Shown: piece by piece, positions 16,856 to 25,838 of the stretch | Layout: the number at the start of each line of letters is the position of its first letter | Numbering within the stretch: the first letter of the stretch is position 1 | Assembly: GCA_947495915.1 (NCBI GenBank) | Contig: CANMAW010000001.1 | Span: forward strand, 930,001-994,000 | Direction: 5' to 3' | Source: Maribacter algarum (ex Lu et al. 2025) (nom. illeg.) | GTDB lineage: Bacteria; Bacteroidota; Bacteroidia; Flavobacteriales; Flavobacteriaceae | Length of the DNA: 64,000 nt | The notes under the pieces: model-generated | Told to the model about the DNA's origin: nothing | Databases searched by the model: none | Seen by the model: the letters and a program-made list of their open reading frames with translations, nothing else | Translations under genes and position numbers: made by a program

Positions 16856-18202
16856 CTATTCAAAAATTAAGGTGAAGCTGGTATTTTTTCCTGTGGTCAC
16901 ATGAATATTTCCACCGTGCAAATGCATAATTTGCTTTGACAAACTGAGGCCTATTCCTGTTCCAGTTTCTTTGGTTGTAAAGAAGGGTACAAAAATCTCA
17001 TCCATAATCTCAGGTGATATTCCTGGGCCATTGTCAATTACCTGAATGTATTTTTTCTTATCCTTTGTTATTCCACCTTTTAATACAATTTTACCATTTT
17101 CTTGACTAGCAATAGACTGCATAGCGTTTTTACAAAGATTTATTAAAATCTGAGAAATTTGTTTTTCGTCAATATACAATTCAAGGTCTTCAGGTGTAAT
17201 CAAAACCGTTAACTCTAGCTGTTGATTACCATTTTCTTGATTCATAAGAACCTTTACTTTATTCAATAATCGATCTGCATTGATCAGTGCCTTATCAGGT
17301 TTTGGTAAACTAAGAAAACTGCGATATGATTGAACAAAATCCATGAGGTCATTACCTTGTTCTTTAATTACTTCAAGGCCTTTTACGGTGTTTTGTACCT
17401 GATCTTCGCTAATATTTTTTAGAGATATTAATGTACCATTTGACTTAAAGTATTTTAAAATAGATTCAGAAATTGAAGTAATTGGCGTAATGGTGTTCAT
17501 TATTTCATGGGTTAGTACCCGTATTAATTTTACCCAAGAATCAGTTTCTTTTTCATCAAGTTCTTTGTCAATGTCTTGAACAACTACCAACAACAAATCT
17601 TTACCTTCTGAAGAAACTGAAGTTGATTTTAGAGTTAATTGTTTTCTTTCACGTTCATTAGTGAGTTGAATTAATTTACGCTCAAAAGGATTTAAATCTT
17701 CAAATAGCTCATATAACTTTTGGTCAACTTGACGTAATTGCTTGATATGGTTTAAAGGGGTGTAATCGAGTAGGTGTTCAATAGTAGGATTTGCAAAAAG
17801 AATATGGCCTTTGTCATTTATGGTTAAAATACCAATATCAGCTTGCTTTATAATTTCTTGATAATATTGTTCTTGAGCTTGCTTTTTCAAATGAATATCT
17901 TGTATCATCTCGTTTAACATATTCAAACTGTGATTCAATTCTTCAAGTGATTTTACACTTAGTTTTTCTGGAAATCGTAATGTAAAGTCTTCATTTTTTA
18001 TGGCATCGAAAAAGTAGGCGATTTTTCGATTCGTTTGATTCACATAATGAATTAATAAAGAAGTAAAAAATAGTAAGATGCAGAAACAGACAACTGCTAA
18101 AATATAGTGCTTTTCAAAAAAAAAGTAGCCGACACATAGCGATGCAATTGCTATCAACACAATTCTAAAAACCAATTGTAAATAAATATTTCTGCTTACC
18201 AT
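16856..18202 (-). CDS. NtrB-type sensor histidine kinase
   Basis: 448 residues. Two N-terminal membrane helices (about 9-28 and 33-52), a HAMP-like region, a PAS domain (about 110-215, 'IIKQADIGILTINDKGHILF'), the H box 'RVLTHEIMNTITPITS' with H232, then N ('QILINLCKNAMQSI'), G1 ('VIDNGPGIS') and G2 ('GTGIGLSLSKQI') boxes. It should phosphorylate the sigma-54 activator whose gene ends 44 bases upstream. The pair is divergent from the efflux operon, so this kinase probably senses envelope stress or the exported compound. The signal is unknown. Confidence 0.92.
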   Translation of the reverse strand: MVSRNIYLQLVFRIVLIAIASLCVGYFFFEKHYILAVVCFCILLFFTSLLIHYVNQTNRKIAYFFDAIKNEDFTLRFPEKLSVKSLEELNHSLNMLNEMIQDIHLKKQAQEQYYQEIIKQADIGILTINDKGHILFANPTIEHLLDYTPLNHIKQLRQVDQKLYELFEDLNPFERKLIQLTNERERKQLTLKSTSVSSEGKDLLLVVVQDIDKELDEKETDSWVKLIRVLTHEIMNTITPITSISESILKYFKSNGTLISLKNISEDQVQNTVKGLEVIKEQGNDLMDFVQSYRSFLSLPKPDKALINADRLLNKVKVLMNQENGNQQLELTVLITPEDLELYIDEKQISQILINLCKNAMQSIASQENGKIVLKGGITKDKKKYIQVIDNGPGISPEIMDEIFVPFFTTKETGTGIGLSLSKQIMHLHGGNIHVTTGKNTSFTLIFE

Positions 18203-18246
18203 ATTTTAAAAATCTGATTATTTTTTATCCGTATAGTGACCTTTTC

Positions 18247-19611
18247 TTACTTACCTAGTTTTTTCATTTTATTATATAAAGTTTGTCGTGATATACCAAG
18301 TTGTTCTGCAGCAGCAGAATAGTTGCCTTGATTTTGATCTAATGCTGCTGAAATCATTTGGTATTCCATTTCTTCTAAAGTTATTTGATTGTTTTCTACG
18401 TCAACCGAGGTTTTCGAATTCAACATAAAATCGGAAGGTTTTAAAATATTTTCTTCGGATAAAATAACGGCTCGTTCAATGGTATGAAGTAATTCACGAA
18501 TGTTGCCTGGCCAAGGGTATGAACTGAGCTTATTTTGAGCATCTTGGTTCATTTTTAAACCTGCTTTACCATATTTGGAAGTAAATTTTTTCAAGTAATA
18601 ATTTGCTAGCACTAAAATGTCATCGCCTCTGTCGCGCAGTGGCGGCACTTCTACCTTAATTGTATTAATTCTATAAAGCAGATCTTCTCGAAATAAGCCA
18701 TCAGCAACCATTTTTTCTAAATTTTCGTTGGTTGCACAAATGAGTCTAATATCGACGGGTATTGGCGTGTTAGACCCCACGCGAACAATCATTCTATTCT
18801 GAATCGCAGATAATAATTTGGCTTGAGTTTGAAGCGATAAGTTTCCAATTTCATCTAAAAAAAGAGTGCCCCCGTTAGCGGCTTCGAATTTTCCTGAACG
18901 GTCTTCTTTAGCATCGGTAAAAGAGCCTTTTAAATGACCGAAAAGTTCACTTTCAAATAAATTTTCAGAAATAGAACCCATATCCACAGAAATAAAAACT
19001 TCATTTTTTCTATTCGAAAGTCCATGTACTTCGCGTGCTACTAATTCTTTACCCGTTCCATTCTCACCTGTAACCAATACGTTAACATCGGTTTTAGCCA
19101 CCTTACCAATCAATTTCATTACGCTGTTTAAAGCTTCAGATTTTCCGATAATTGTGTTCGGATTGCGATTGATATGTTGTCGTAAATTCGCTTCTTTTTT
19201 CTTTAATAGGTGAACTTCTTTTCTTGATTTTCTCAGCTCATAAGCCGATTTTACCGTGGCAAGTAGTTTATCGTTGTTCCAAGGTTTTAGAATAAAATCA
19301 ACAGCACCTTCTTTAATGGCTTTAACGGCCAGGTCAACTGCGCCATAAGCAGTCATCATTATTACAGAAATTTGTGGCGCTCTTTTAAGAATTTCGCGCA
19401 GCCAATAGAGTCCTTCGTTTCCGGTGTTAACTCCCGCTGAGAAATTCATATCTAATAATACAATATCAAATTCTTTCAAATTAGGAAAAGAAGATATCTG
19501 ATTTGGATTCGAAATGGTCTTTACAATTTTATATTCGAATTGTAATAGAATTTCTAGAGCGCTTAGTACACTTTTATTGTCATCAATGACTAATACTTTT
19601 GCAGTTAACAT
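18247..19611 (-). CDS. NtrC-family sigma-54-dependent response regulator
   Basis: 454 residues. Receiver domain with D10/D11 and phospho-acceptor D54. AAA+ domain with Walker A 'GENGTGKE' (181-188), Walker B 'GGTLFLDEIGN' (about 246-256), 'LLYRINT' and 'WPGNIREL'. Fis-type HTH at the end ('GNYSAAAEQLGISRQTLYNK'). The sigma-54 contact loop GAFTGA reads GSFTDA (228-233), a notable variant. It likely binds the two palindromes at 19735 and 19775 and activates the sigma-54 promoter at 19855 that drives the divergent efflux genes. Confidence 0.94.
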   Translation of the reverse strand: MLTAKVLVIDDNKSVLSALEILLQFEYKIVKTISNPNQISSFPNLKEFDIVLLDMNFSAGVNTGNEGLYWLREILKRAPQISVIMMTAYGAVDLAVKAIKEGAVDFILKPWNNDKLLATVKSAYELRKSRKEVHLLKKKEANLRQHINRNPNTIIGKSEALNSVMKLIGKVAKTDVNVLVTGENGTGKELVAREVHGLSNRKNEVFISVDMGSISENLFESELFGHLKGSFTDAKEDRSGKFEAANGGTLFLDEIGNLSLQTQAKLLSAIQNRMIVRVGSNTPIPVDIRLICATNENLEKMVADGLFREDLLYRINTIKVEVPPLRDRGDDILVLANYYLKKFTSKYGKAGLKMNQDAQNKLSSYPWPGNIRELLHTIERAVILSEENILKPSDFMLNSKTSVDVENNQITLEEMEYQMISAALDQNQGNYSAAAEQLGISRQTLYNKMKKLGK

Positions 19612-19734
19612 GATGTGTCTTTTTTACGCTTGGGTTGTACCAATAAATATTCCATTTCTCAGTGAGATATAAATAAGTTGTGCTCAGCTACCACATTCAT
19701 TGCGTAAATTATGTTTTAAAATTACAATTCCTTT

Positions 19735-19749
19735 TGTAAAAATTTTACA
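19735..19749. promoter_or_regulatory. Candidate enhancer site 1 for the NtrC-type regulator
   Basis: TGTAAAA-A-TTTTACA is a perfect inverted repeat (7-base arms, 1-base centre), about 138 bases upstream of the predicted start of the efflux transcript. This is a typical position for a sigma-54 enhancer site. Pattern evidence only. Confidence 0.6.
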
Positions 19750-19774
19750 CTGTGTCCAAATTTTTGACAATCAT

Positions 19775-19791
19775 TGTAAAAGTATTTTACA
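19775..19791. promoter_or_regulatory. Candidate enhancer site 2 for the NtrC-type regulator
   Basis: TGTAAAA-GTA-TTTTACA repeats the same arms with a 3-base centre. Its centre is 41 bases from that of site 1, close to four helical turns, so two activator dimers would lie on the same DNA face about 97 bases upstream of the predicted start. Confidence 0.6.
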
Positions 19792-19854
19792 TTTTGTACA
19801 ATCGAAATATAGTGTAAATTATGTAATAGTCTGTAAACCAGCACTTTAATTTTA

Positions 19855-19870
19855 TGGCACGAGGGTGGCT
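19855..19870 (+). promoter_or_regulatory. Sigma-54 (RpoN) promoter for the efflux operon
   Basis: TGGCACGAGGGTGGCT matches TGGCAC-N5-TTGCW at all but one position (TTGC reads TGGC). It keeps the essential GG-N10-GC spacing (GG 19856-19857, GC 19868-19869). Predicted start near 19880, 15 bases before the TolC-type ATG. An NtrC-family gene next door strongly supports it. Confidence 0.8.
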
Positions 19871-19895
19871 ATATGAATAGTCATATCAACAAATT

Positions 19896-21242
19896 ATGAA
19901 ATTAAAATTTTCGATACTAATTATTTTTTGCTACTTGTTTGCAGAAAATCTAATAGCACAGGAACAATGGACGCTTGATGAATGTGTTGCCTATGCGTTA
20001 GAGCATAACCTTCAGCTTAAGGAGTTTAAATATATCGGTGATTCCGGAAAAGAAAACTACAAACAGTCAGTGCGTAACATGCTTCCTGAAATAAATGCTA
20101 ATACGAGTTATACGATTAATTATGGTAGAAGTACCGACCCCTTTACTAACGATGTTGTTACAACAGATTTTTTCTCTAATCCGTTCTCGATTTCATCATC
20201 GATCGATTTATTCCAAGGTTTTCAAAAAATAAACTCAATTAAAGCTTCAAAGTTTTTGTGCAAAGCTGCATCAGAAGAAACACTGCATCAAAAATATTTA
20301 CTTGCATTTAGGGTTATGCAGGCCTTTAACAACATTCGATTTTTTCAAGGACTGGTGACTATAGCTAATGAGCAATTAGCAGTTTCAGAAACTAACTTTG
20401 CCCTTGTTGAAAAACAAATTGAATTGGGTTTAATGGCAGGCGCTGATCGTTACGCAGCAAAATCAATACTATTGGCAGATAAATTAAATGTTACACAAAG
20501 TGAAAATCAGTTAGCTGCTGCAAAATTAACTTTGATTCAAGAAATGAATTTACAAGAGGTGGCTGATATTACAATTCAAATTGGAGAAACTGCACTTCGT
20601 ACTGCAGATTCTAATGTAAATATGACATCAGATTCCGTATACACTAAAGCACGCGATTTTCTTCCTTTAATTAAAGCACAAGAGCTGCGTGCTAAGGCGT
20701 CAAAAAAGCAAATTGGTGTTGCTAGAGGAAGATTGTATCCGTCACTCTCCTTATTTGGCGGAGTAGGTACTGGTTATTTTGAAACCACAAGAGATACTCT
20801 GGGGAATACGTTGCCATTTAGAGAGCAATTTAGAGATAACACCTCGCAATTTATCGGACTCAGTTTAAATGTGCCAATAACCAACGGTTGGTCTGCACGC
20901 TCAAGAGTTAAGCAAGCCAAAATAGAAAATCTGAGACAAGAAAATAATTTGGAAATTCAAGAACAGGTACTGTTTCAAACCATTCAACAACTGGTTCAAG
21001 ATTACAATTCATTACTGGTAGAACGTGAGCAAAGCGAGCAAAATTCTGAAGCACAGCGACTAGCGTTTGAAGTTGCGCAAAAGCGATATGAGAAAGGTAT
21101 GATAAGCGCTATTGAATTGTTTACTGCAAAAAATTTATTTGCAGGGGCTCAAAACGAAAATTTACAAGTTCAATTACGATCAGAAATTAATAAAAGTACC
21201 TTAGACTTTTACAGTGGGTTGCCGGTATTTCAAATCAACTAA
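19896..21242 (+). CDS. TolC-family outer-membrane efflux protein
   Basis: 448 residues with a signal peptide (about 1-22, ending LIAQ). Two outer-membrane-efflux repeats with long coiled helices: 'WTLDECVAYALEHNLQLKE' and 'FLPLIKAQELRAKASKKQIG' begin the characteristic helices, and 'NVPITNGWSARSRVKQAKI' is a typical TolC strand/helix junction. It forms the trimeric outer-membrane channel of a tripartite pump. First gene of the sigma-54-controlled operon, followed after 45 bases by the periplasmic adaptor. Confidence 0.93.
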   Translation: MKLKFSILIIFCYLFAENLIAQEQWTLDECVAYALEHNLQLKEFKYIGDSGKENYKQSVRNMLPEINANTSYTINYGRSTDPFTNDVVTTDFFSNPFSISSSIDLFQGFQKINSIKASKFLCKAASEETLHQKYLLAFRVMQAFNNIRFFQGLVTIANEQLAVSETNFALVEKQIELGLMAGADRYAAKSILLADKLNVTQSENQLAAAKLTLIQEMNLQEVADITIQIGETALRTADSNVNMTSDSVYTKARDFLPLIKAQELRAKASKKQIGVARGRLYPSLSLFGGVGTGYFETTRDTLGNTLPFREQFRDNTSQFIGLSLNVPITNGWSARSRVKQAKIENLRQENNLEIQEQVLFQTIQQLVQDYNSLLVEREQSEQNSEAQRLAFEVAQKRYEKGMISAIELFTAKNLFAGAQNENLQVQLRSEINKSTLDFYSGLPVFQIN

Positions 21243-21287
21243 AAACAATACTCGTTTAAATAGAATTAAATAAAGAATAAAAGCAAT

Positions 21288-22538
21288 ATGGATATTAAAA
21301 TCGAAAAGAAAAAAGGACTACGACCCAAACACTACGGTTATATTGCTCTAGGCTTGCTATTGCTTTTTTTGGGATACCAACTCGTTTTTGCAAATTCAGT
21401 GTCTAGTTTTAGAACAGAAAAAGACAAACTTTCAATAGCAGCTATTTCTCAAGGTAAGTTTGATGACTATATTACTATTAATGGCAACGTAGCCCCAATT
21501 TCTACCATTTATATGGATGCTTATGAAGGTGGTCGGGTTAGTGAAAAATTGATAGAAGAAGGTGCTACGGTTAAGAAGGGTGATATTATTCTAAAATTAG
21601 AGAATATGAATTTGTATGAGCAAATTTTAGCATCTGAAAGTAACTTGGCTTTGAAGCAGAATGATTTGCGTTCAACTAAATTAACTTTTGATTCGCGTCA
21701 AGTTGAAGGCCGTAGATCTTTGGCAACTGCAAGTACTGATTTACAACGATCAAAGCGAAATTTTGAGCAGAATGAAGCATTGTATCAAGATGAATTGATT
21801 TCTAAAGAAGTATATCTAACTTCAAAAGAAAACTATGAGTTATCGCAAAAGCAACACGATATTATTAAAATGCAAACAGAAAACGATGATCAATTGCGAA
21901 CCACATCTTTAACAGGGTTAGACGCTGATTTGAATCGTATGCAAAAGACTTTAGGTATGGTGTATCAACGTCTTGATCATTTAAACGTACGTGCTCCTGC
22001 CGATGGTCAATTGGGTTTTCTTGATGCCGAAATAGGTCAAAATATTACACAAGGTCAACGTATCGGCCAAATTAATGTATTGACTGATTATAAAATAGAG
22101 GCGAGTATTGATGAGCATTATATTGACAGGGTACAGCGAGACTTGGTTGCTGTTATTGAGCGAAACGGTACGAAATATCCTTTAAGATTACGAAAAGTGT
22201 ACCCTGAAGTTCGAAATGGAAAATTTAAGGTCGATTTGGTATTCACGGCTGACAAACCAGAAACAATTCGTACTGGTCAAAGTTATAATATCAAATTACA
22301 ATTAGGCGAATCAAGTGATGCGCTGTTGTTGCCAAAGGGAAGCTTTTTTCAAAGCACAGGTGGCCAGTGGATTTTTGTTGTGGGGACTGATGAAGAAGAA
22401 GCAATCCGTAGAAATATTAGAATAGGAAAACAAAACTCGCGATATTATGAAGTTCTAGAAGGTTTACAAGCCGGAGAAAAAGTGATCACAAGTAATTATG
22501 ATTCTTTTGGTGAGGCAGAGCGCATAGTATTAAAGTAA
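21288..22538 (+). CDS. HlyD/MacA-type periplasmic adaptor
   Basis: 416 residues. One N-terminal membrane helix (about 17-36), lipoyl/barrel-sandwich halves ('GNVAPISTIYMDAYEGGRVS' near 65 and 'VRAPADGQLGFLDAEIGQNI' near 236), a coiled-coil hairpin of about 100 residues between them, and a C-terminal membrane-proximal beta domain. It links the ABC permeases to the TolC-type channel, as MacA does. Sits 67 bases before the first ATPase gene. Confidence 0.92.
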   Translation: MDIKIEKKKGLRPKHYGYIALGLLLLFLGYQLVFANSVSSFRTEKDKLSIAAISQGKFDDYITINGNVAPISTIYMDAYEGGRVSEKLIEEGATVKKGDIILKLENMNLYEQILASESNLALKQNDLRSTKLTFDSRQVEGRRSLATASTDLQRSKRNFEQNEALYQDELISKEVYLTSKENYELSQKQHDIIKMQTENDDQLRTTSLTGLDADLNRMQKTLGMVYQRLDHLNVRAPADGQLGFLDAEIGQNITQGQRIGQINVLTDYKIEASIDEHYIDRVQRDLVAVIERNGTKYPLRLRKVYPEVRNGKFKVDLVFTADKPETIRTGQSYNIKLQLGESSDALLLPKGSFFQSTGGQWIFVVGTDEEEAIRRNIRIGKQNSRYYEVLEGLQAGEKVITSNYDSFGEAERIVLK

Positions 22539-22605
22539 GGAAAGACTGTTACTAATCTAAAAACGAGTAGTCTTTAATTTATAACTAACTAAATCAATCA
22601 AAAAA

Positions 22606-23301
22606 ATGATACAAATTCAAAATTTAAAAAAGAGTTTCAGAACTGAAGAAGTAGAAACATTGGCTTTGAATAATGTTAATTTCAAAGTAGAAGACGGCGA
22701 ATTTGCCGCAATTATGGGGCCTTCTGGTTGTGGTAAATCTACCCTGCTTAATATTATCGGAATGCTCGACAACCCTACTGAAGGCAGCTACCAATTTGCT
22801 GGAAATGAAGTAGGCGGATTAAAAGAGCGTCAACGTACTGAATTGAGAAAGGGAAACTTAGGTTTTGTATTTCAAAGTTTTAATCTCATCGACGAGCTAA
22901 CCGTTTTTGAAAACGTTGAACTACCACTTATTTATTTGAAAATGGGAAAAAGTGAACGTCGTGAGAAAGTAATGAAAGTACTTGAGCGTATGAAGATTGC
23001 ACATCGTGAAAAGCACTTTCCACATCAACTCTCTGGAGGACAACAACAACGTGTAGCAATTGCAAGAGCTGTAGTAACTAACCCGAAACTGATTCTTGCA
23101 GATGAACCAACAGGAAACTTAGATTCAAAAAATGGAATCGAAGTAATGAATTTGTTAACCGAACTTAATCAAGAAGGCACCACAATTGTTATGGTAACAC
23201 ACTCTGATCGTGATTCACACTATGCGCATCGGGTAATTAATCTTTTCGATGGTCAAATTGTAACAGAAAGTCAAAACAGAGCTGTAGGGGCTATGATTTA
23301 A
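22606..23301 (+). CDS. ABC transporter ATPase, MacB/LolD type (ATPase 1)
   Basis: 231 residues. Walker A 'GPSGCGKST' (38-46), Q loop '[20 protein letters not shown]', signature '[14 protein letters not shown]', Walker B plus D loop '[13 protein letters not shown]' and the switch histidine in 'VMVTHS' are all intact. It powers the permeases encoded downstream. Canonical motifs contrast with the second ATPase of the operon (33153-33815). Confidence 0.95.
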   Translation: MIQIQNLKKSFRTEEVETLALNNVNFKVEDGEFAAIMGPSGCGKSTLLNIIGMLDNPTEGSYQFAGNEVGGLKERQRTELRKGNLGFVFQSFNLIDELTVFENVELPLIYLKMGKSERREKVMKVLERMKIAHREKHFPHQLSGGQQQRVAIARAVVTNPKLILADEPTGNLDSKNGIEVMNLLTELNQEGTTIVMVTHSDRDSHYAHRVINLFDGQIVTESQNRAVGAMI

Positions 23302-23367
23302 TAGGGAGTTTATACATCAATCAACGTCAATAAAAAACTGACATCATCAATCAAAAATCAAACAGTC

Positions 23368-25803
23368 ATGTTTAAAAATTATTTAAAAATTGCTTGGAGA
23401 AGCCTAAAGAAGCAGCCTTTTTTTACGTTTCTCAATACCTTCGGACTAGCGGTTGGCATGGCTGGGGCCCTACTAATTTCACTATACGTTTATGACGAAT
23501 TAAACTATAACAATACGTTTGCTGAGGGCGATCGAATTCATCGTGCGCAAGTTGACATTAAATTTGGTGGTCAAGCAAGAGCTTATGCTGTTACTCCGCC
23601 AATATTAGGTCCAACCTTAAAAAACGATTTTCCTGAAGTTGAATCAATCACGCGATTTCGTAACTGGGGCAGTATGTTAGTTCGCAAAGAGGGAACTCAA
23701 AAAAATGTGAAAGAACAGAACACTGCTCATGTTGACCCTTCTTTTTTTGACATGTTCGGGTTTGATCTTTTAAAAGGAGATGTTGTATCAGCTTTAACTG
23801 AACCTAATACCCTAATACTAACCAGAAGTGCAGCAATGAAACACTTTGATATCAACAATGCTGTTGGTCAAACTCTAGTGCTAAATAATGACGAAACATA
23901 TCGTGTAGTTGGGGTAATAGAAGATTTTCCTAAAAATTCATTTTTACGAAACCACAGCTTATTAATGGCCATGGAAGGTTTAGAAAGCGCTCAACAACCA
24001 GAATGGGGAGGCAATAATTTTAACACATTTTTTAAGCTTTCTCCTGAAGCAAGCATGCAAGAATTTCAACCCAAACTACAGTCTATTTTTCTAAGTTATG
24101 TGGTGCCTTATGTACAAAGTACATTTATGCCTGGGCTTACTGTTGAAAATTTTCATGCAGAAGGTAATTATTTGAGGTATAGCGCTGTTGCTTTGAAAGA
24201 TTTGCATTTGTCATCAAATCGTGTGGCAGAACTAAGCCAGAATAGCGACATGCAAACGGTATATATACTTTCTTTTATCGGCCTGTTTTTGATTGTTCTG
24301 GCAAGTGTAAATTTCATGAATTTGTCAACTGCACATTCTTTAAAAAGAGCAAAAGAAGTAGGGGTGCGTAAAACATTAGGCTCCAACAAAACAGATTTAG
24401 TAAAGCAATTTTTAACAGAATCGGGGGTCATAACTTTTATATCACTTTTAGTAGCGGTAGTGCTTGCCGTTATAGCATTGCCTTACTTTAATCAGGTTGC
24501 TAATAAAGACATATCAATCCCTTTTTTAAATCCGATTTTCTGGGGAATTTTACTAGTAGTAACGCTTGTTCTAGGATTTATTTCGGGAAGCTATCCAGCA
24601 TTTTTTATGTCGAGATTTAGACCTTCTAAAGTATTGAAAGGCAGTGGGCAAACGAGTGTGGGTGGTAGTAAATTAAGAAACGGACTCGTAGTTTTTCAAT
24701 TTGCCATTTCGGTGTTTTTAATTATAAGCACGTTGGTGGTGTATCAACAACTACAGTACATTCAAAACAAAGATTTAGGTTTTAACAAAGAACAAGTAGT
24801 CATTATTAACGATGTATTCGCTGCAGGTGATCAAATGCAGTCTTTCAAAAAAGAAGTACAACGAATTGCACAAGTAAAAGAGGCAACATTAAGTAGTTTT
24901 TATCCAACACCTTCGCACAGAACTGACAGTGGTTTTAAAATTGTTGGTGCTTCCGCTGAAGATAAAACCATTCAAATGCAACGTTGGCAGGTTGATCATG
25001 ATTATGTAAAGACTATTGGTTTAAAACTGGTTGCTGGGCGTGATTTTGATAGGTCATTTGGCACTGATTCAACTGCCATGATTGTTAATGAAACTGCAGT
25101 TAAAATTATGGGAATTAGCCCTGAGGAAGCACTAGGTAAACAAATAAAACTAGGCGATGCAGAATCAAATGATAACGCATTAACAATTATCGGAGTTGTA
25201 CAGAATTTTCATTATTCGTCAATGAAAGATGAAATAGGCGCTTTGAATTTGTATCTCAGTGATCGGGCCACGTCGATGGCAGTGAAATTAGCTGAAGGTG
25301 ATTTCTCAAATACCCTTGCACAAATAGAATCAAAATGGGCATCGGTTGCCCCTGGCCAACCCTTTGATTATTACTTTATGGATGAATCCTTTGACGAGAC
25401 TTATGATGCTGAAAAGCGCTTAGGAAGCATCTTCGTTACATTTACTTTACTATCAATTTTCATTGCTTGTCTCGGATTATTTGGATTAGCTGCCTTTAAT
25501 GCCGAAAAACGTACAAAAGAAATTGGAGTTCGTAAGGTGTTAGGAGCTAGTGTAGGTCAGATATCATATCGGCTTACATTAGACTTTCTAAAATTAGTCG
25601 GTATAGGTGTATTAGTTTCACTTCCTTTAGGATGGTATGCCATGAATAAATGGTTGGAAGATTTTTCATATCGCATTCAATTTGAGTGGTGGGTATTAGT
25701 TCTTGCTGGTATCATCGCAATAGGTATAGCCATATTAACCGTAAGCTATCAAAGTATAAAAGCGGCCATTGTAAATCCTATAAAAAGTTTGCGCACAGAA
25801 TAA
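23368..25803 (+). CDS. FtsX/MacB-type ABC permease 1
   Basis: 811 residues with the double-length layout common in Bacteroidota: N-terminal helix (about 20-41), periplasmic MacB-type domain (about 50-270), three-helix FtsX block (about 285-410), helix (about 435-455), second periplasmic domain (about 460-680), second FtsX block (about 690-805). 'SLKRAKEVGVRKTLGS' and 'AEKRTKEIGVRKVLGAS' are the two cytoplasmic coupling helices. Type VII (MacB-like) permeases use ATP hydrolysis to move periplasmic substrates or transmit force rather than to carry substrate across the inner membrane. First of four paralogues. Confidence 0.93.
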   Translation: MFKNYLKIAWRSLKKQPFFTFLNTFGLAVGMAGALLISLYVYDELNYNNTFAEGDRIHRAQVDIKFGGQARAYAVTPPILGPTLKNDFPEVESITRFRNWGSMLVRKEGTQKNVKEQNTAHVDPSFFDMFGFDLLKGDVVSALTEPNTLILTRSAAMKHFDINNAVGQTLVLNNDETYRVVGVIEDFPKNSFLRNHSLLMAMEGLESAQQPEWGGNNFNTFFKLSPEASMQEFQPKLQSIFLSYVVPYVQSTFMPGLTVENFHAEGNYLRYSAVALKDLHLSSNRVAELSQNSDMQTVYILSFIGLFLIVLASVNFMNLSTAHSLKRAKEVGVRKTLGSNKTDLVKQFLTESGVITFISLLVAVVLAVIALPYFNQVANKDISIPFLNPIFWGILLVVTLVLGFISGSYPAFFMSRFRPSKVLKGSGQTSVGGSKLRNGLVVFQFAISVFLIISTLVVYQQLQYIQNKDLGFNKEQVVIINDVFAAGDQMQSFKKEVQRIAQVKEATLSSFYPTPSHRTDSGFKIVGASAEDKTIQMQRWQVDHDYVKTIGLKLVAGRDFDRSFGTDSTAMIVNETAVKIMGISPEEALGKQIKLGDAESNDNALTIIGVVQNFHYSSMKDEIGALNLYLSDRATSMAVKLAEGDFSNTLAQIESKWASVAPGQPFDYYFMDESFDETYDAEKRLGSIFVTFTLLSIFIACLGLFGLAAFNAEKRTKEIGVRKVLGASVGQISYRLTLDFLKLVGIGVLVSLPLGWYAMNKWLEDFSYRIQFEWWVLVLAGIIAIGIAILTVSYQSIKAAIVNPIKSLRTE

Positions 25804-25806
25804 ATC

Positions 25807-25838
25807 ATCAATCAAATCAAAAAACGAGAATCATGTTT
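25807..25838 (+). repeat. 32-base leader repeat, copy 1
   Basis: The 26 bases before the permease 2 ATG plus its first six bases are identical to 28256-28287 before permease 3. This is a relic of tandem duplication that included the leader, or a conserved translation-initiation leader. Confidence 0.85.

Noticed and set aside
19639-19654. Second sigma-54 promoter on the minus strand for the NtrC-type gene (TGGAAT-N5-TTGGT)
   Set aside because: The essential -12 GC reads GG and the -24 block is poor, so it does not meet the consensus.
25686-25832. 49-residue N-terminal extension of permease 2
   Set aside because: It lies inside the permease 1 coding region in another frame. The ATG at 25833 matches paralogue starts and the leader repeat.
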